Shown here in pieces: positions 43,096-52,700 of a DNA stretch of 64,000 nt; positions within the stretch are counted from its first letter, which is position 1, and each line of letters opens with the position of its first letter. The translations under genes and the position numbers were made by a program. This DNA is from an uncultured Bacteroidales bacterium (GTDB lineage: Bacteria > Bacteroidota > Bacteroidia > Bacteroidales > P3). The notes under the pieces are model-generated. The model was not told the DNA's origin, ran no database searches, and saw nothing but the letters and a program-made list of their open reading frames with translations. The stretch lies in assembly GCA_900317285.1 (NCBI GenBank), contig ONGA01000007.1:17662-81661 (forward strand), given 5' to 3'.

Positions 43096-44355
43096 ATGAG
43101 CTATTTTTTCACTTCTGAAAGTGTTTCCGAGGGGCATCCCGACAAGGTGGCCGACCAAATCAGCGATGCTTTACTTGACGAATTCCTCCGTCGTGACCCC
43201 GAAAGCCATGTGGCCTGCGAGACGTTGGTGACCACGGGGCTGGCAGTCGTCAGCGGCGAAGTAACCTGCAACGGTTGGGTCGATATCCAGGAGACCGTGC
43301 GTGATGTCATCAAAGAGATTGGCTACACCAAGGGCGAGTACAAGTTCGAGTCCGAGTCGTGCGCTGTGCTCTCCACAATCCACGGCCAGAGTGGCGACAT
43401 CAATCAAGGGGTCAGCCGCAAGAAAGAAGAGGAACAAGGTGCTGGCGACCAGGGCATGATGTTCGGTTACGCTTGCAACGAGACGCGCGAATATATGCCG
43501 CTGCCCATCACCTTGGCGCATATCTTCCTGCAGGAACTGACCCGTATCCGCAAGGAAGGGAAGGTGATGACGTACCTGCGCCCCGATGCCAAGAGCCAGA
43601 TTACTATCGAATACAGCGACGATAACCGTCCGCTGCGTGTCGACACCATCGTTCTCTCCACCCAGCACGACGAGTTCGACAGCGAACGCCGTATGCTCAA
43701 GCAGATTGAGAAAGACGTGCGCGAGATACTGATACCGCGTGTGCTCAAGCGCATCAACGCCAAGAACCGCGCCCTTTTTGCCAAGAAAGACTATAAGCTT
43801 TACGTCAACCCCACGGGCAAGTTCGTCATCGGCGGTCCTCATGGAGACACCGGTCTCACGGGTCGAAAGATTATTGTCGACACCTACGGCGGCCGCGGTG
43901 CCCACGGCGGTGGCGCTTTCAGCGGCAAGGACCCCTCGAAGGTCGACCGCTCGGCGGCCTATGCTACCCGTCATATCGCCAAAAATATGGTGGCAGCGGG
44001 ACTCTGCGACGAGGTGCTGGTGCAGGTGGCGTATGCCATCGGCGTGGCGGAACCTGTCGGTTTTTATGTGAATACTTACGGTAGCGCCAAGGTGAAGATG
44101 ACCGACGGCGAGATAGCGAAATGCGTAGAGAAGCTCTTCGACATGCGTCCCTATGCCATCACCCAGCGTTTCGGTCTCAAGAATCCCATCTACCGCCGCA
44201 CTGCCGCTTACGGCCACATGGGTCGCGATCCCAAGGAAGAGACGGTGGTTGTTTATGATGCCGACGGCAACAAGCACAAAAAGAAAGTCCAGTTTTTCGG
44301 CTGGGAGAAGCTCGACATGGTGGAGGCGATAAAGAAGGAATTTAAATTGAAATAA
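43096..44355 (+). CDS. metK: S-adenosylmethionine synthetase
   Basis: MetK makes S-adenosylmethionine from methionine and ATP. The 419-residue product has [13 protein letters not shown] (GHPDK at 13-17), [33 protein letters not shown] and [19 protein letters not shown], all catalytic or signature segments. It is somewhat longer than the E. coli enzyme, with a C-terminal extension ([18 protein letters not shown]). The leader carries a probable SAM-II riboswitch, so expression is likely shut down by its product. Its SAM could serve the neighbouring radical SAM enzyme, but that is only positional. Confidence 0.97.
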   Translation: MSYFFTSESVSEGHPDKVADQISDALLDEFLRRDPESHVACETLVTTGLAVVSGEVTCNGWVDIQETVRDVIKEIGYTKGEYKFESESCAVLSTIHGQSGDINQGVSRKKEEEQGAGDQGMMFGYACNETREYMPLPITLAHIFLQELTRIRKEGKVMTYLRPDAKSQITIEYSDDNRPLRVDTIVLSTQHDEFDSERRMLKQIEKDVREILIPRVLKRINAKNRALFAKKDYKLYVNPTGKFVIGGPHGDTGLTGRKIIVDTYGGRGAHGGGAFSGKDPSKVDRSAAYATRHIAKNMVAAGLCDEVLVQVAYAIGVAEPVGFYVNTYGSAKVKMTDGEIAKCVEKLFDMRPYAITQRFGLKNPIYRRTAAYGHMGRDPKEETVVVYDADGNKHKKKVQFFGWEKLDMVEAIKKEFKLK

Positions 44356-44586
44356 GGAAGTTGGAGAAGTTAATAGTAGTTAAAGTAGATAAATTAGTGG
44401 TAGTTAAAGTAGTTAAAGGTAGTTGGCTCGCTTCGCTCGCATGGGTAGTTAAAGGCCAATAGCACCAGCAGCGAACAATGACTACACCAATTGGCAACAA
44501 ACACGGACCGCGTCAGCCATCATTTGTCCTTTAACTACGTTAACTACCTTTAACTACGTTAACTACCCATAAAAAAGAAAAAAATA
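44356..44586. other. Gene-less cassette flanked by GTAGTTAAA repeats (empty four-helix-type locus)
   Basis: The left arm (about 44376-44456) has several GTAGTTAAAG copies and the right arm (44526-44568) has TTTAACTAC copies, an inverted arrangement like that around the four-helix gene. CATTTGTCCTTTAACTAC (44521-44538) is the exact reverse complement of 19920-19937. Just after the left arm, TAAAGGCCAATAG and then ATGAC...CCAATTG resemble the sequence around the start of the four-helix gene (TAAAGGACAATAC, ATGACCAATTG). Only about 70 bp lie between the arms and no gene is present. It looks like an internally deleted copy. Confidence 0.75.
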
Positions 44587-45321
44587 ATGACGAAATTAAG
44601 TGTGAATATCAACAAGGTGGCCACCATCCGCAACGCCCGTGGCGGCAACACACCAGACGTATTGAAATTTGCTGTGGACTGCGAACGTTTCGGAGCCCAA
44701 GGCATTACCGTGCATCCGCGTCCCGACGAGCGCCATATCCGCTACGCCGACGCGCTGGCCATCAAGCCGCTCATCGGTGTAGAATACAATATTGAAGGCA
44801 ACCCTAAAGGCATCTCGAAGAGCCGTCCTTATGGCTTCATTGACTTGGTGAAGGAGATACAGCCTGCGCAGGTGACGCTGGTGCCCGATGCCGAAGGGGT
44901 GCTGACCTCCAATGCTGGCTGGGACACCGTCAAGAATCAGGACTACTTGAAGGATGTCGTCAAGGAGTTCAAGGGCTGCGGTATCCGCGTGAGCATTTTC
45001 ATCGACGCCAACCCCCAGATGATTGAGATGGCCGCCAAGACGGGCACCGACCGTGTGGAGTTGTATACCGAGAGCTACGCCAGCCGTTATGCTGCTGGTC
45101 GCGAAGCTGCCATCGCTCCCTTCGTGGAGGCCGCCAAAGCGGCCCGCGGCTGTGGTCTCGGCCTCAATGCCGGTCACGATCTCTCCCTTGAAAATCTTGC
45201 CTATTTCCACCAACAGATTCCATGGTGCGACGAGGTCTCTATCGGCCACGCGCTCATCAGCGACGCCCTCTACCTGGGTATCGAGGAGACTATCCACCGT
45301 TATCTGGGTTGCCTGAGATGA
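44587..45321 (+). CDS. pdxJ: Pyridoxine 5'-phosphate synthase
   Basis: PdxJ condenses 1-deoxyxylulose 5-phosphate with aminoacetone 3-phosphate to make pyridoxine 5'-phosphate, the last ring-forming step of DXP-dependent vitamin B6 synthesis. The 244-residue TIM barrel shows [69 protein letters not shown] and [15 protein letters not shown], all family motifs. Its stop overlaps the next start by 4 bp (ATGA). The preceding repeat cassette may separate it from metK. Confidence 0.97.
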   Translation: MTKLSVNINKVATIRNARGGNTPDVLKFAVDCERFGAQGITVHPRPDERHIRYADALAIKPLIGVEYNIEGNPKGISKSRPYGFIDLVKEIQPAQVTLVPDAEGVLTSNAGWDTVKNQDYLKDVVKEFKGCGIRVSIFIDANPQMIEMAAKTGTDRVELYTESYASRYAAGREAAIAPFVEAAKAARGCGLGLNAGHDLSLENLAYFHQQIPWCDEVSIGHALISDALYLGIEETIHRYLGCLR

Positions 45322-47162
45322 AAAAGAATATTCTGGAAGGCACCATATTTGCCTTGATTGCCACAGTCCTGTTAGGATTAACCTTGTTCTCCTATATCTT
45401 TGGCTCTGGCGACAGTTCTTTTATGGATGTATGGGGCTGGATTTACTATCTGCTCTCGTCATTGATGCACGCGGGCCTGTTTGTCTTAGTGCCTTTTGTT
45501 GTGGTGTTCCTCCCGTTGGCGCTTGCCGGGGTGAAGAATAAGGTTTCCATCCCCATAATGGGGTTCATCTACGGCCTGTTGGTTGTTGTCGCGGTAGTGA
45601 ACCGCTATGTCTTCCAATTGTATCATTTCCATATCAACGGCTTTGTGCTTGATATGCTTTTTTCCGAGGGAGCGAGTGAGATATTTGTTTTTTCATTCTG
45701 GCTGTATGTGAAGGTGGCGTTGGTGACCGTGGGAATAGGTCTGGCCGTGTTCGGTCTGGTTCGGTTGTCGCGTTGGCTGTCGGGGAGAGTAGTGCGGGTG
45801 CGGAAGTTTTATGTCTGTTCTCTTTCTACCTTTCTCCTGACAACACTCCTATCGCAAGGCATTCATGTCTATGGTGCGGCGACGCTGCATCCCTCCATCC
45901 TCGAGTGCGACGCTTTTCTGCCTTACTATTTCCCGCTCAGCATGAACTCCGCGCTCGACAGCATGGGTATCATTGACAAAACGGACATTGCCACCGTCAA
46001 GATTAGTGAGAACAGTGCCCCCATCGACTATCCCCGCAATCCGCTGGTTGTCGACCCGGCCCACCGAGCCACCCCCAATATTGTCTTCATTGTGATAGAC
46101 TCGTGGAATTTCCGCACGCTGACCGGGGAATGTATGCCTAACGTGTGGCGATTCAAGGAGAATGCCGAGTTCTATGCCAATCATTGGAGCAGCAGTAATG
46201 GTACCCGGGGTGGTATTTTCGGTCTATTCACGGGTCTCTCTTCGTACTATTGGAAGAGTTTTGAGTATTCGTCGCTGAAGCCGGTCCTCATTGAGCAGTT
46301 GCAGGAATATGGTTATGATATCCAGGTCTACCCGTCGGCCAATTTCCGCACGCCACCCTTCGACCGCATGTTCTTCAAGGGCATCGACATCAACACTACT
46401 ACCAAAGGCGCCAGCGCTTACGACCGCGACTGCAAACTGACCGATCTTTTTCTTCGTGACCTTGCGGACACCTCCCGCGGACAGCGGCCGTTCTTCTCGT
46501 TCCTCTTCTACGACATGGCTCACGCCATTGCCCTTCCCGAGGAACGGAACCACCGCTTCCAACCAGCATGGAGCTATGCCGATTACACCCGCCTGAACAA
46601 TAATACCAATCCTCAGCCTTTCTTCAATCTCTACCGCAATTGCCTCTACCAGATAGACTCTCTGGTGGGCAGGGTGCTCGAGGGGCTGGAGAGCAGGGGG
46701 TTAATGGATAACACCGTTGTCCTCATCACTGGCGACCATGGACAGGAATTCAACGAGAACCACAAAAACTACTGGGGTCATTCGGGCAACTATTCGCGCT
46801 TTCAGTCGCAGGTGCCGTTGGTGCTCTGCTATCCGCAGGTGCAACGCCGGGTTTGTCACTACCGCACGACCCACTATGACGTGGTGCCGACGTTGATGCA
46901 GATGGTCTTTGGCGTCACCAATCCTCCTGACGACTATTCCATGGGGACTTTCCTGCAGGACAGCAGCTCTCGCGGGTGGCATGTTGTGGGGAACGACCTC
47001 ACCTACGCCTTCATCACAGAGGATGGCCACATCATCGAGAAGCAGGGTAACGGTTATGTGAAGGTTTATGACAAGGATATGAATCATGTGCCTGACTATA
47101 AACTGTCGCCGAAGGAGTTGAACGACAACCTAATCCGGATGAATGCCTTTTACAGAAAATAA
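45318..47162 (+). CDS. YejM/PbgA-like inner-membrane protein with sulfatase-fold domain
   Basis: The start at 45318 ([11 protein letters not shown], overlapping pdxJ by ATGA) gives 614 residues. About five hydrophobic helices occupy residues 8-200, then a periplasmic alkaline phosphatase/sulfatase-fold domain follows with [40 protein letters not shown], and [24 protein letters not shown]. The five-helix plan, the NNTRxGIFGLFxGLP-like segment and the C-terminal WGH region resemble YejM/PbgA, which regulates lipopolysaccharide synthesis in enterobacteria. Metal-site Asp and His (DHG, GHSG) appear kept, so an enzymatic role such as phosphoethanolamine transfer is also possible. It is the second gene of the pdxJ transcript. 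Confidence 0.8.
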   Translation: MKKNILEGTIFALIATVLLGLTLFSYIFGSGDSSFMDVWGWIYYLLSSLMHAGLFVLVPFVVVFLPLALAGVKNKVSIPIMGFIYGLLVVVAVVNRYVFQLYHFHINGFVLDMLFSEGASEIFVFSFWLYVKVALVTVGIGLAVFGLVRLSRWLSGRVVRVRKFYVCSLSTFLLTTLLSQGIHVYGAATLHPSILECDAFLPYYFPLSMNSALDSMGIIDKTDIATVKISENSAPIDYPRNPLVVDPAHRATPNIVFIVIDSWNFRTLTGECMPNVWRFKENAEFYANHWSSSNGTRGGIFGLFTGLSSYYWKSFEYSSLKPVLIEQLQEYGYDIQVYPSANFRTPPFDRMFFKGIDINTTTKGASAYDRDCKLTDLFLRDLADTSRGQRPFFSFLFYDMAHAIALPEERNHRFQPAWSYADYTRLNNNTNPQPFFNLYRNCLYQIDSLVGRVLEGLESRGLMDNTVVLITGDHGQEFNENHKNYWGHSGNYSRFQSQVPLVLCYPQVQRRVCHYRTTHYDVVPTLMQMVFGVTNPPDDYSMGTFLQDSSSRGWHVVGNDLTYAFITEDGHIIEKQGNGYVKVYDKDMNHVPDYKLSPKELNDNLIRMNAFYRK

Positions 47163-47168
47163 CAGCTT

Positions 47169-49730
47169 ATGAGACACCTTGTCATCACATTGCTGCTGGC
47201 CGTCACCCTGACCGCTGCGGCTCAAGAGCAACTTAACCTTGGCCTGATTCCCACGCCGCAACGTGTAGAGGACAACTGGCAGAAGAAAAATGCGATTTTT
47301 GTCTATCCCCTTGAAAAGATTAAGGTTATAGAACGGAAGGTGAAGACGCTGCCAGTGGAGGCTAACCTCGATCAGGCTTATCAGCTTGACTTCAGAGGGA
47401 AAAGAGTCTACTTGAGGTATGTGGGAGAAGAAGGACGGCAGAACGCCTACCGGACACTGGCGCAGTTGAAACAGTTGCACAAGAGCGTCCCTAATCCCAC
47501 CATCACCGATTGGCCGGCTTATAAGTACCGCGGCTGGATGGACGATATCAGTCGTGGACCCGTGCCGCACGAAAAGTACCGCAAGAAGCAGTACGAGGTG
47601 CTGCAGGCGCTGAAGTACAACTTCAGCAACTACTATACCGAGCATACGCTGTATCAGAAGGAATTCCCCGACCTGGCACCGGCTTACGCCGCCGATTGCA
47701 AGCCTCTCCCCGACGAAGTCATCAACCTCCAGCTTTTCGCCCATGCCGAGAAGACCCTGCGAGTGCCTTTCTATCAGCACTTGATGGACAGCAAGAGTAA
47801 TTTCAATCCCGCCAACGAAGCTACCTATCTTTTCCTCCGCAAGCGCATCGCTGCCGCTTTCGGGCGTATACCCAATTCGCCATTCTTTATCATCAACTGT
47901 GACGAGACTGAACAACTCGGCACTGGCCGTGCAAAGAAACTGGTGGATAGCCTCGGTGCCGACCAAGTATACGTCAACCACATCAACCGCTGCTACAATC
48001 TCATCAAACAACTCTCAACTTTTTCCTCCCGTGTCGTCATGTGGGGCGACATCGTCGCCAAGAATCCCGCCATGATGCGCCAACTGCCGAAGGATATGAC
48101 CTACATCATGTGGGCCTACGAACCTCTCGACAGCTACGACCATCTGATACGACCCTTCAAGGAGAACGGCACCCCCTTCTGGGTGGCACCGTCGCTCTCC
48201 CACAGCAGCAACATGATTCCCAACCCCTACCGTTACATGAAAAACATCGCTAATCTGGCGAGAGATGGGTATAAGAATGGCGCTGAGGGACTGATGAACA
48301 CCTGCTGGGACGACAACGGCGAAGCACTCTTCGACAACTGCTGGCATGGGCTCTTCTGGAGCGCCGAGATGGCCTGGAACCCCATCCGCACCGACGGCCC
48401 CGAGGAGTTCGCCCGCCGCGAACGCCAGTTCAACGAGAACTTCGAACGCCTCTTCTATGGCGTCAACAATAACCCATCTTCGTCCATTAGCCCCATTCAA
48501 CCCGCTAAGACTGCCCAACTCTACGCTGTCGGCGCTCTCGAGAGCGACCCCCTCGTTGCCGACTGGTACACCTCCGCCGCACTGATGGAACCCTTGCTGA
48601 ACTTCAATCCCGCCAATACAAGCAACGAAATGTTCGACCGCATCCAAGAAGTGCATGAACTCATCTCATCCATAGCTGTCGATTCTGCTGCCAACCCCCA
48701 TGCCCACTATGCTTTGCAGCGCATGGAGGCTACCTGCATGAAGAATACCTTGCGGCTGATGCTATATGAGAAACCGACCGGCACCGCCGGCACCTACCTC
48801 GCTCAGACCTACCTTCAAGCCCTCTTCGACCTCAAGCGCGAATACCTCCGCCTCTGGGACCAGGAAAACGGCGACTACGAGCGCTACATCATATTGAACC
48901 GTTACGACGACCTCGCCCGCGAAGTGCTAGAGCTCGACCGCCATGTGTTTGTTCAGATTATTCAGAATACTCAGAATATTCAGAGTAATCCGAGTACTCC
49001 GATGGTGCAGCTCCGCACCCTCCACGACGACCGTCCCATCTACTACACCCTGGATGGCTCCGAGCCCACCGCCGCCTCAACAAAATACGAAGGCCCCTTC
49101 CCGCTGGAACGGTCGGCGACAATCAAAGCCATCTGCTATAATGAATACGGCGAAGGGGTCATCTCCGAGCAGTACCTCCTCTCGCATCTCGCCATGGGGG
49201 CGAAGATAAAACTCAACACCCCATACTCAACCTACAAGGCCATCTACAGCGGTGGCGGCAACAACGCCCTCATCGACGGTCAGCTCGGCAGCAATACCAC
49301 CTATGCCGACGGCCACTGGCAGGGTTACTGGGGTGACAGCATCGACGCCACTATCGACTTCGGCAAGCCTACTGAAATCCACGAAGTCACAATGCACTTC
49401 ATGCAAAACACATTCGACTGGATATTGGCACCGAAGGAGATTAAAGCATATGTCTCCAATGACGGAAAAGAATGGGATTTGGTTTCGGATTGGACCTTCG
49501 ACATGGATCCGCGAGAAACTGGTATGCGCCTGAAGAACTACACGGTTCCATTAAATTCTCAATTCTCCTGCCTGGCTCCAAAGGAGACACGGCCTGCGAC
49601 CAAAGTGGAGCAAATTCTCAATTCTCAATTCTTAAGAGTGGTGGTGCCCAATCCCGGACCCCTGCCCTCGTGGCACCCCGCTCCGGGCCAGCCCTCCTAC
49701 CTCTTCACCGACGAAATCATCGTGCGGTAG
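47169..49730 (+). CDS. GH20 beta-N-acetylhexosaminidase with chitobiase-C and F5/8-type domains
   Basis: This is a secreted or periplasmic exo-hexosaminidase of 853 residues (signal peptide LLLAVTLTAAAQ). Residues about 20-110 form the GH20b-like N-domain, 110-430 the TIM barrel with KYRGWMDDISRGPVP and the catalytic pair Asp245-Glu246 in IINCDETEQLG, which polarises the substrate N-acetyl group. A chitobiase/hexosaminidase C-terminal domain (about 612-675, RPIYYTLDGSEPTAA) and a discoidin-like F5/8 domain (about 690-850) follow. Two low-complexity segments interrupt it: a 9-bp repeat linker (48960-49004) and a TTCTCAA repeat insertion (49553-49633). It starts 7 bp after the membrane protein gene. 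Confidence 0.88.
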   Translation: MRHLVITLLLAVTLTAAAQEQLNLGLIPTPQRVEDNWQKKNAIFVYPLEKIKVIERKVKTLPVEANLDQAYQLDFRGKRVYLRYVGEEGRQNAYRTLAQLKQLHKSVPNPTITDWPAYKYRGWMDDISRGPVPHEKYRKKQYEVLQALKYNFSNYYTEHTLYQKEFPDLAPAYAADCKPLPDEVINLQLFAHAEKTLRVPFYQHLMDSKSNFNPANEATYLFLRKRIAAAFGRIPNSPFFIINCDETEQLGTGRAKKLVDSLGADQVYVNHINRCYNLIKQLSTFSSRVVMWGDIVAKNPAMMRQLPKDMTYIMWAYEPLDSYDHLIRPFKENGTPFWVAPSLSHSSNMIPNPYRYMKNIANLARDGYKNGAEGLMNTCWDDNGEALFDNCWHGLFWSAEMAWNPIRTDGPEEFARRERQFNENFERLFYGVNNNPSSSISPIQPAKTAQLYAVGALESDPLVADWYTSAALMEPLLNFNPANTSNEMFDRIQEVHELISSIAVDSAANPHAHYALQRMEATCMKNTLRLMLYEKPTGTAGTYLAQTYLQALFDLKREYLRLWDQENGDYERYIILNRYDDLAREVLELDRHVFVQIIQNTQNIQSNPSTPMVQLRTLHDDRPIYYTLDGSEPTAASTKYEGPFPLERSATIKAICYNEYGEGVISEQYLLSHLAMGAKIKLNTPYSTYKAIYSGGGNNALIDGQLGSNTTYADGHWQGYWGDSIDATIDFGKPTEIHEVTMHFMQNTFDWILAPKEIKAYVSNDGKEWDLVSDWTFDMDPRETGMRLKNYTVPLNSQFSCLAPKETRPATKVEQILNSQFLRVVVPNPGPLPSWHPAPGQPSYLFTDEIIVR
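48960..49004 (+). repeat. 9-bp tandem repeat inside the GH20 gene
   Basis: Five in-frame 9-bp units (ATTCAGAAT, ACTCAGAAT, ATTCAGAGT, AATCCGAGT, ACTCCGATG) encode IQNTQNIQSNPSTPM, a linker between the catalytic region and the chitobiase-C domain. Confidence 0.85.
49553..49633 (+). repeat. TTCTCAA-type repeats bracketing an in-frame insertion
   Basis: AAATTCTCAATTCTC (49553-49567) and a longer copy (49612-49633) bracket about 45 bp. They lie inside the F5/8 domain between ...YTVPL and LRVVVPNPG, where family members are normally continuous. The segment adds about 25 residues and looks like intergenic repeat DNA. Confidence 0.7.
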
Positions 49731-49752
49731 CCCGCACCCCGTTCCTCGCTGC

Positions 49753-52700
49753 TCAGCGCAGCAACGTCACCGTCCCCACTTCCGAGCGCTTCACACCCGG
49801 GTGGTCGATGGCTTCGTAGATCAGCTTCCACACGTAGGCGGCCTGGTGGCAGGGGTTGCCGTTGTAGTCGCGCCCATCCCAGCCGGTGTTGAGGTCGGTC
49901 GTTTGGTAGACCAGGAGTCCCTGTCGGTTGTAGATGTAGAGTTCGCCGTTGGTGATGCCCTGTGTGACGATGGTGAAGCGGTTGTTGTTGTCTTCGCCGG
50001 GAGTGAAGGCGTCAGGGGCGTAGGCGGCGACATGGAGGATGGGAACGGTCTGGCTGACAGTGTCGTAGCACTGGCCGTTGTAGACGCACAGCGAGAGGAG
50101 GAGGCTATCAGCGGAATGCAGGAGGGTGTAGTTCAGATGCCTGGATTCTTCGTAGATGGGAGTTCCGTCAACAAGCCATTCGCGAGTCCACACATCCGGG
50201 TCCCCCACATGCATGCTGCGCGCATCCACTATCGTTAGGTCGTAGGCATCGATATCCGTCTCGTTGGAATGCAGTGCTTCGGGAATCACTCGCATCTCCG
50301 CAGAGGGGACAACGATGGGGCGCAGCGCAATGCTGTCTTTGATGGGACAGAGCGGCTGCTCATGGTAGTCCACGTATGCCATATACAGGGTGTTCTGCGA
50401 GGGGCTCACGTCAATAACCGCATTCCGCGAGACAGTCCGCCCATACTCCCATCGGAAATAAGGCATGTCTGTCTCCAGCGTGAGCCTGTAACGCTGCTGT
50501 CCACAATCAATATTGTCATCAATGCTGAGTTGCGGACGCGCCATCTGTGTCAACCGGATGGCGAGCACAGAGTCGCAGACAACCGTCGCCTCCCTATGGT
50601 TGGGATGCACGAAGGGATGCCGCTGTAACGTCTCTGTCAGATAATAGTGGTTGTGGTGCGACAGATTATCATCCATCTCACCTGCCGTCTGCGTACGCCA
50701 TGTATACTGATTTCCATAGCAGAATGTGTCTACAAACTCCTCGTAAGTTGAATAGCGCACTGCTAGATCGAGATTCACCACCGAGTCGCATCCCCCTGCG
50801 GTGACGAGAGTGTCCACCGGTCCCGTCGCTGCCAACGAGCCCAGAGGTCCCACTACACCCACAGTGTCGCGGTAGTAATAGCGTCCGCCAGCTTCCCACC
50901 TCATACTGTCACAGGCAATGCGATAGTCTGTGGTATAATGCGTGTAGTCAACCGTAAGGTTCAGATGACGCACCGAGTCGCACTGGATGGCAAACGGCGA
51001 AAGATGCGCGGTGAACGGCAAAAGGTGACTGTCCGGCAAAAATTGGGCAATCCCCGCCGTATCCAGTCCCGAAAGTTGTTGTAGCCGTCGATAGGGTGTG
51101 TCGGTAGAGACTCGGTATACCGTGTCGGGCGTATGACTCCAAAGCAACGAGTCGCAAGCATGTACTATATCGGTCGTCGTCGCCGTGTCTCGCACTATCA
51201 AGGTCATCACCAGCAACGAGTCAATACCTCCACTGCCGCTCAGGTGCACCGAATCCTTCATCACCTGTATCCCACCGGCGCGCACGCCGCTCCCCTCACC
51301 GAAAATCCGTCCGCCGTACCATGTTACGGGTAGCCCATTCTGGCACACCACGGAATCAATATACGTGCGGCGGTTCCGCTGCAAGTGCAGCGTACGCACC
51401 GAGTCGCATCCCTCCACCGTGGCATAAAGGCGTGGATATACCCCTGTGACATCGTAGGTGCGCCCCTCAAAAGTATAGGTGTCGCCGTCATAAACCGTGT
51501 CGTACAAATCCAGCCCATGTGTCGGCCACACCTCCAAGTGCAACGTGCGCACCGAGTCGCACACCACTGACCCCACACCCCTTGTCTCATACTCCTGCCG
51601 ATACACTCCTGCGCTGCCGTACACGTTTGTGCCGTAGGCGTAGGCCAGGGGCATCCACACCGCCGTGGAGTCGGCGTTGAATCCTGCGACATGCGCGCCG
51701 CACACCGTATCGTGGTGGTGAATGTCGTACGCCGCCACAATGTGCAGCTCAAGCGACGAGAGCGAGTCGCACCCTTTCACGGACGTCAGGGTGTCTGTCC
51801 ACACGCTGTCGCGCCCGCTGATGGCTGGGGGCTCCACATGGGGGCGGCTGTGGCTAGCCGCCTGGTAGGGCGCCAGGGTCTGCCGCTGTGGGCTGCCCCA
51901 GGTGTAACCCGTATTCGAACACACGGTGTCCCTCAGAAGGTGCCCGTAGGTGGGATGCACTGTCAACACTATGGTCGACAGCGAGTCGCAGCCGATGCTG
52001 CTATGCAGGCTGTCGGTGTAGACGATGGTGAGCGGAGTGCCGTTGTGCGTCAATGTTGCGTCGGGTGTGAGGAGGCTGTCGCTGAAGAAGTAGCTGCGGT
52101 TGTCGCACACGGCGTCGCGTGTGGTGTCGCGGTGTGTATATTCCGTGTTGTCGTATACTGTGAGCCTCAGGTTGAGGATGCTGTCGCATCCTGAGGCCGT
52201 GTAGCGGTGGAGGGAGTGGGAGCCGCTGGTTGTGCCGGTGCCGAAGGTTGTGTCGCTCCACGCGAGTGGGAGCATGAGCGAGCATATGTGTTGTTCTTCG
52301 CAGCTGCTGTAGACGGGGTGTACTGTCAGCCTATGCGTCAGGAGCCGCAGGCAGCCCACGGTGTCCATAACTTCCGCCTCGAACACATGGGTGCCCACGC
52401 CATAGTGCACGTTGTCGATGACTTTGCGGCAGTGCTTGATCCAGCGGCTGCCGGAGAGGGTGGAGTCTGCCAGCTCCCATCCTTCGGGGGGGGCACCGGC
52501 GACATTGTAGAGGTGCAGGGTGTCGGGCTTTGCGTTGAAGCACCGTTCCGTCGCGCCTTCTATCCGCAATCCCGTCGGGGGGAATGCCAGCGTCAGCGGC
52601 ACTGTCAACGTGTCCATGCAGGCGCCACCGCCGATGCTTGTGACGAGACTTACAAGGTAGGTGCCGGGCTCCCCGTACCTGGTCCTTGCATGGTAGGTGT

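Noticed and set aside
44493-44536. A short frame starting ATGACTACACC in the empty cassette as a real gene
   Set aside because: It is only about 18 codons; it is better explained as a remnant of the cassette's former start region.
44356-44586. A CRISPR array from the regular GTAGTTAAA repeats
   Set aside because: Units are 9-10 bp with no unique spacers, and the arms are inverted.
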